Shown here piece after piece: positions 61,366-64,000 of a DNA stretch of 64,000 bases (position 1 is the first letter of the stretch; each line of letters begins with the position of its first letter). The notes under the pieces were generated by a model that was given only the letters and a program-made list of their open reading frames with translations, ran no database searches and was not told where the DNA came from. This DNA is from Algoriphagus zhangzhouensis. Lineage in GTDB: Bacteria > Bacteroidota > Bacteroidia > Cytophagales > Cyclobacteriaceae. The position numbers were made by a program, and so were the translations under genes. The stretch is taken from NCBI RefSeq assembly GCF_900148515.1, contig NZ_FRXN01000002.1:558001-622000 (forward strand), read 5' to 3'.

Positions 61366-63207
61366 ATGTGCGGAATCGTAGCCTATGTTGGACAGCAAGA
61401 AGCTCTACCAATTATTATCAAAGGTCTTAAAAGATTAGAATATCGGGGATATGATAGTGCTGGAGTAGCATTATTGGATCAAAAAGGCCTTAGCATTTAC
61501 AAAAAGAAAGGTAAAGTCACCGAACTTGAGAAGCATCTTTCTTCTCAAGGAGATGTCTTTTCAACAATTGGAATCGGACATACCAGATGGGCCACACACG
61601 GCGAACCCAATGATGTCAATGCCCATCCCCATTATTCATCTTCTGAAAAAATAGCAATGATCCACAATGGAATCATTGAAAACTATGAGGTACTCAAAAA
61701 AGATCTCATACATAAAGGATATACTTTCCAATCAGAAACGGATACAGAAGTCTTCATCAAGTTTATTGAAGACATTCAGCTTAATAATCAATGTTCATTA
61801 GAAGAAGCTCTGAGATTAGCACTTCATAAAGTTGTTGGAGCATATGCTATCGTTCTAATCAACAAAGAAGAACCAAACACATTAATTGCGGCAAGAAAAG
61901 GCTCCCCTCTGGTTATTGGAGTAGGAGATGAAGAATATTTCTTGGCCTCGGATGCTACCCCAATTATCGAATACACCAATAAAGTGGTCTATTTGGATGA
62001 CTATGAAATAGCAGTCATTCGAAACAACAGACTTCAAGTCAAAACGATAGAAAATGTAGAAACCAATCCATATATCAATCAATTGGAAATGGAACTGGAG
62101 GCTATTGAAAAAGGAGGTTATGAGCACTTTATGCTCAAGGAAATCTACGAGCAGCCCAAATCCATCGCTGATTGTCTTAGAGGAAGATTGGACGCAAAAT
62201 CAGGAAGATTAGTCTTAGGAGGCTTAAGGGATTACATGAACAAATTCCAAAATGCAGAACGCATCATCATCACAGCATGCGGAACATCATGGCATGCAGG
62301 ATTAGTTGCAGAATATCTCTTTGAAGAATTTGCGAGGGTACCTGTTGAAGTAGAATACGCCTCTGAATTCAGATATAGAAACCCTGTTATCAACGAACGT
62401 GACTTTGTCATTGCTATATCTCAATCAGGAGAAACTGCCGATACATTGGCTGCCATAGAGCTGGCAAAATCTAAAGGAGCAACAATCTTCGGGGTTTGTA
62501 ATGTAGTAGGCTCTTCCATTCCAAGAGCAACGCATGCTGGTTCATACACCCATGCTGGCCCTGAGATCGGAGTAGCTTCTACAAAAGCCTTTACAGCCCA
62601 AATATCTGTTTTAGCAATGATGGCCTTAAAATTAGGCTATCAAAGAGGAACACTCCCTGAAAGCAAATACATTCAGCTCTTGCATGAACTAGCAGCCATT
62701 CCAACTAAAGTTGAAACTGCTCTAAAGTCCAATGAACAAATCGAATATATCGCTTCTGAATACAAAGACGTAAGAAATGCACTTTACCTAGGCAGGGGTT
62801 ACAACTTTCCTGTAGCTTTGGAAGGCGCTTTGAAGCTAAAAGAAATATCATATATCCATGCTGAAGGCTATCCAGCAGCGGAAATGAAACATGGACCAAT
62901 CGCTTTAATTGATGAAGAAATGCCAGTGATATTCATTGCTACCCAAGACAGTTCTTATGAAAAAGTTGTTTCCAATATTCAGGAAGTAAAAGCACGAAAA
63001 GGAAAAGTAATAGCTGTAGTGACAGAGGGAGATACTCAGGTCAAGGAGATGGCAGACCATGTCATTGAAATCCCAGAAACTCATGAGGCATTTGCTCCTT
63101 TGGTAGCTGTTATTCCTTTACAATTACTCTCTTACCATATCGCAGTGATGAGAGGTTGCAACGTCGACCAGCCAAGGAATTTGGCCAAATCAGTAACTGT
63201 GGAATAA
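61366..63207 (+). CDS. glmS: Glutamine-fructose-6-phosphate aminotransferase (isomerizing)
   Basis: Makes glucosamine-6-phosphate, the first step to UDP-GlcNAc for peptidoglycan and lipopolysaccharide. The N-terminal glutaminase domain starts M-C-G-I-V-A-Y-V-G with catalytic Cys2 and has R-G-Y-D-S-A-G. Two SIS sugar-isomerase domains follow (about 285-425 and 455-600), with S-Q-S-G-E-T-A-D-T and the C-terminal L-A-K-S-V-T-V-E. At 613 aa it is full length. It lies after a strong terminator and so has its own promoter. I see no glmS ribozyme upstream (only about 60 nt). Confidence 0.97.
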   Translation: MCGIVAYVGQQEALPIIIKGLKRLEYRGYDSAGVALLDQKGLSIYKKKGKVTELEKHLSSQGDVFSTIGIGHTRWATHGEPNDVNAHPHYSSSEKIAMIHNGIIENYEVLKKDLIHKGYTFQSETDTEVFIKFIEDIQLNNQCSLEEALRLALHKVVGAYAIVLINKEEPNTLIAARKGSPLVIGVGDEEYFLASDATPIIEYTNKVVYLDDYEIAVIRNNRLQVKTIENVETNPYINQLEMELEAIEKGGYEHFMLKEIYEQPKSIADCLRGRLDAKSGRLVLGGLRDYMNKFQNAERIIITACGTSWHAGLVAEYLFEEFARVPVEVEYASEFRYRNPVINERDFVIAISQSGETADTLAAIELAKSKGATIFGVCNVVGSSIPRATHAGSYTHAGPEIGVASTKAFTAQISVLAMMALKLGYQRGTLPESKYIQLLHELAAIPTKVETALKSNEQIEYIASEYKDVRNALYLGRGYNFPVALEGALKLKEISYIHAEGYPAAEMKHGPIALIDEEMPVIFIATQDSSYEKVVSNIQEVKARKGKVIAVVTEGDTQVKEMADHVIEIPETHEAFAPLVAVIPLQLLSYHIAVMRGCNVDQPRNLAKSVTVE

Positions 63208-63216
63208 ACCTAGATC

Positions 63217-63244
63217 AGGCTGTCAGAAATGGCAGCCTTTTTTT
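63217..63244 (+). terminator. Terminator of glmS
   Basis: A 6-bp stem aggctg / cagcct followed by T7, 9 nt past the stop. Confidence 0.85.
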
Positions 63245-63470
63245 ATTCACATTCGCCCTCGGTCCAAGAAAGTAGACCCGAATTTTTAGCATGGCACGAA
63301 TTACTGTAAGTCTTCCCGTCACATCCACAAACAGGCTGATAAATTTCAATACATCCATCATCTGAAACTTTATCGGGGTCAAAACAATCATTCTTCCTTG
63401 AATCTTCATCATTACAGCTAAAAGCAATGAAGACCAAAAGTGAAAGGCCGGTGAATTTCAAGAATTTCAT
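63243..63470 (-). CDS. Kazal-type domain lipoprotein (75 aa)
   Basis: Small lipoprotein: signal peptide with lipobox I-A-F-S-C (Cys19), an acidic linker, and a single Kazal-like domain from about residue 29. The domain has C-I-E-I-Y-Q-P-V-C-G-C-D-G-K-T-Y-S-N-S-C-H-A and a final C at residue 74. The C-G-x-D-G-x-T-Y-x-N-x-C core is the classic signature of serine-protease inhibitors. In Bacteroidota such lipoproteins are small and their target proteases are unknown. It converges on glmS across the terminator. Confidence 0.85.
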   Translation of the reverse strand: MKFLKFTGLSLLVFIAFSCNDEDSRKNDCFDPDKVSDDGCIEIYQPVCGCDGKTYSNSCHAKNSGLLSWTEGECE

Positions 63471-63577
63471 AATTGAAGAACGACAATAAAAGGTAGATTG
63501 CTACTCAACCCTTCAGGAACAGGACACAATTTTATTTTTAAATTGTTCTTTTCGAAAAATCAAAACCCAAAAAATCC

Positions 63578-64000
63578 ATGAAAGTCTTTCTTTCGCTCCT
63601 TCTTAGCTTTTTTTTAATCAGTAATTTTCATGAAGAAAACCCTAAATGGGTAGCAATCGGTGACTCTATTACTTACCTCAATGATCACCAAGATGAAACT
63701 GGAAATCGGGTTACAAAGGGTTATTTGACCCTAATTGGAGAGGAGTTTCCAGAATTGGACATAGTCAATAAAGGTTATAATGGATGGACTGCCGTGGCTA
63801 TTGCAGAAAAATTTAAAGATCTAGAAATTCCAAAAGCTGATTTTTATTCGATTTTCTTGGGGACAAATGATTGGTGGGGGAGTAAGCCACTTGGCACCTT
63901 CAAAGATTTTCAAAATGCTACTGGAAACTCTACAGTTAATGGAGCTTTTAGAACTATTCTGGACAATATAAAATCACTAAATCCGGATGCAAAAATAATC
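63578..64000 (+). CDS. SGNH/GDSL hydrolase (partial, N-terminal 141 codons)
   Basis: The gene starts at ATG 63578 and runs off the right edge. A signal peptide (M-K-V-F-L-S-L-L-L-S-F-F) leads to W-V-A-I-G-D-S-I-T-Y, the GDS block I with the nucleophile serine, then G-Y-N-G-W (block II) and L-G-T-N-D-W-W (block III). These define SGNH hydrolases, extracellular esterases or carbohydrate esterases. The block V catalytic dyad lies beyond the window. Substrate is unknown. Confidence 0.85.
   Translation, partial: MKVFLSLLLSFFLISNFHEENPKWVAIGDSITYLNDHQDETGNRVTKGYLTLIGEEFPELDIVNKGYNGWTAVAIAEKFKDLEIPKADFYSIFLGTNDWWGSKPLGTFKDFQNATGNSTVNGAFRTILDNIKSLNPDAKII

Overview
This 64 kb window is chromosomal DNA from a member of the Bacteroidota, most likely of the order Cytophagales (Cyclobacteriaceae, an Algoriphagus-like organism; this placement is inference). 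The signs are PorP/SprF-like outer-membrane proteins beside a SprB-repeat protein with a type IX secretion (gliding-type) C-terminal domain, a DUF4270 lipoprotein, BatD, LytS/LytTR and RprXY-like two-component pairs, low-to-moderate GC, AT-rich leaders with little visible Shine-Dalgarno sequence, and several -7 boxes of the Bacteroidota type TAnnTTTG. I found no rRNA, tRNA, CRISPR array, prophage or insertion sequence. The single mobile-like element is one REP-type palindrome at 23450-23531.

Layout. 1-7.5 kb: a partial ExbB/TolQ-like gene, a LytS/LytTR pair, a Vat/CatB-type acetyltransferase, an M28 peptidase lipoprotein facing a TolB-like propeller lipoprotein, and an MscS channel coupled to a porin. 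7.5-15 kb: an FeS-type photolyase, the PorP / SprB-like / PorP surface locus, and lysA. 15-29 kb: an OmpR-type two-component pair, a dipeptide epimerase facing an M14 peptidase, a SIMPL protein, rlmF, OsmC, lysC, ribH, a TPR membrane protein, pdhA facing recF, and two tiny membrane proteins. 29-40 kb: a nucleotidyltransferase, a PII-Amt ammonium unit, batD-aroC-DAACS symporter, and a cytochrome c maturation operon (ccmC, ccmD-like, ccmE, ccmF).

40.2-44.6 kb holds the least understood locus: a small soluble protein ending in a CPPSC motif, two paralogous polytopic membrane proteins (the second frameshifted in a run of ten T), a NarX-like histidine kinase, a LuxR-type regulator and a Gfo/Idh/MocA oxidoreductase, nearly all touching or overlapping. 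44.6-64 kb is mostly housekeeping: a threonine dehydratase-like enzyme, an M23 peptidase, coaX, GNAT, guaB, a LOG protein with a lytic transglycosylase, a holin-like / GGGP synthase operon, an AraC regulator, an acyl-CoA dehydrogenase, panC-panD-flippase-Zn peptidase, a truncated glycogen synthase-like protein overlapping a DUF4270 lipoprotein, glmS, a Kazal-domain lipoprotein and a partial SGNH hydrolase.

Themes: CoA biosynthesis genes (panC, panD, coaX) occur in two places; cell-envelope functions recur (M23, lytic transglycosylase, epimerase, M14, glmS, porins). Gene ends are packed tightly, with ATGA and TAATG overlaps, and most transcription units end in clear hairpin-plus-U-tract terminators.
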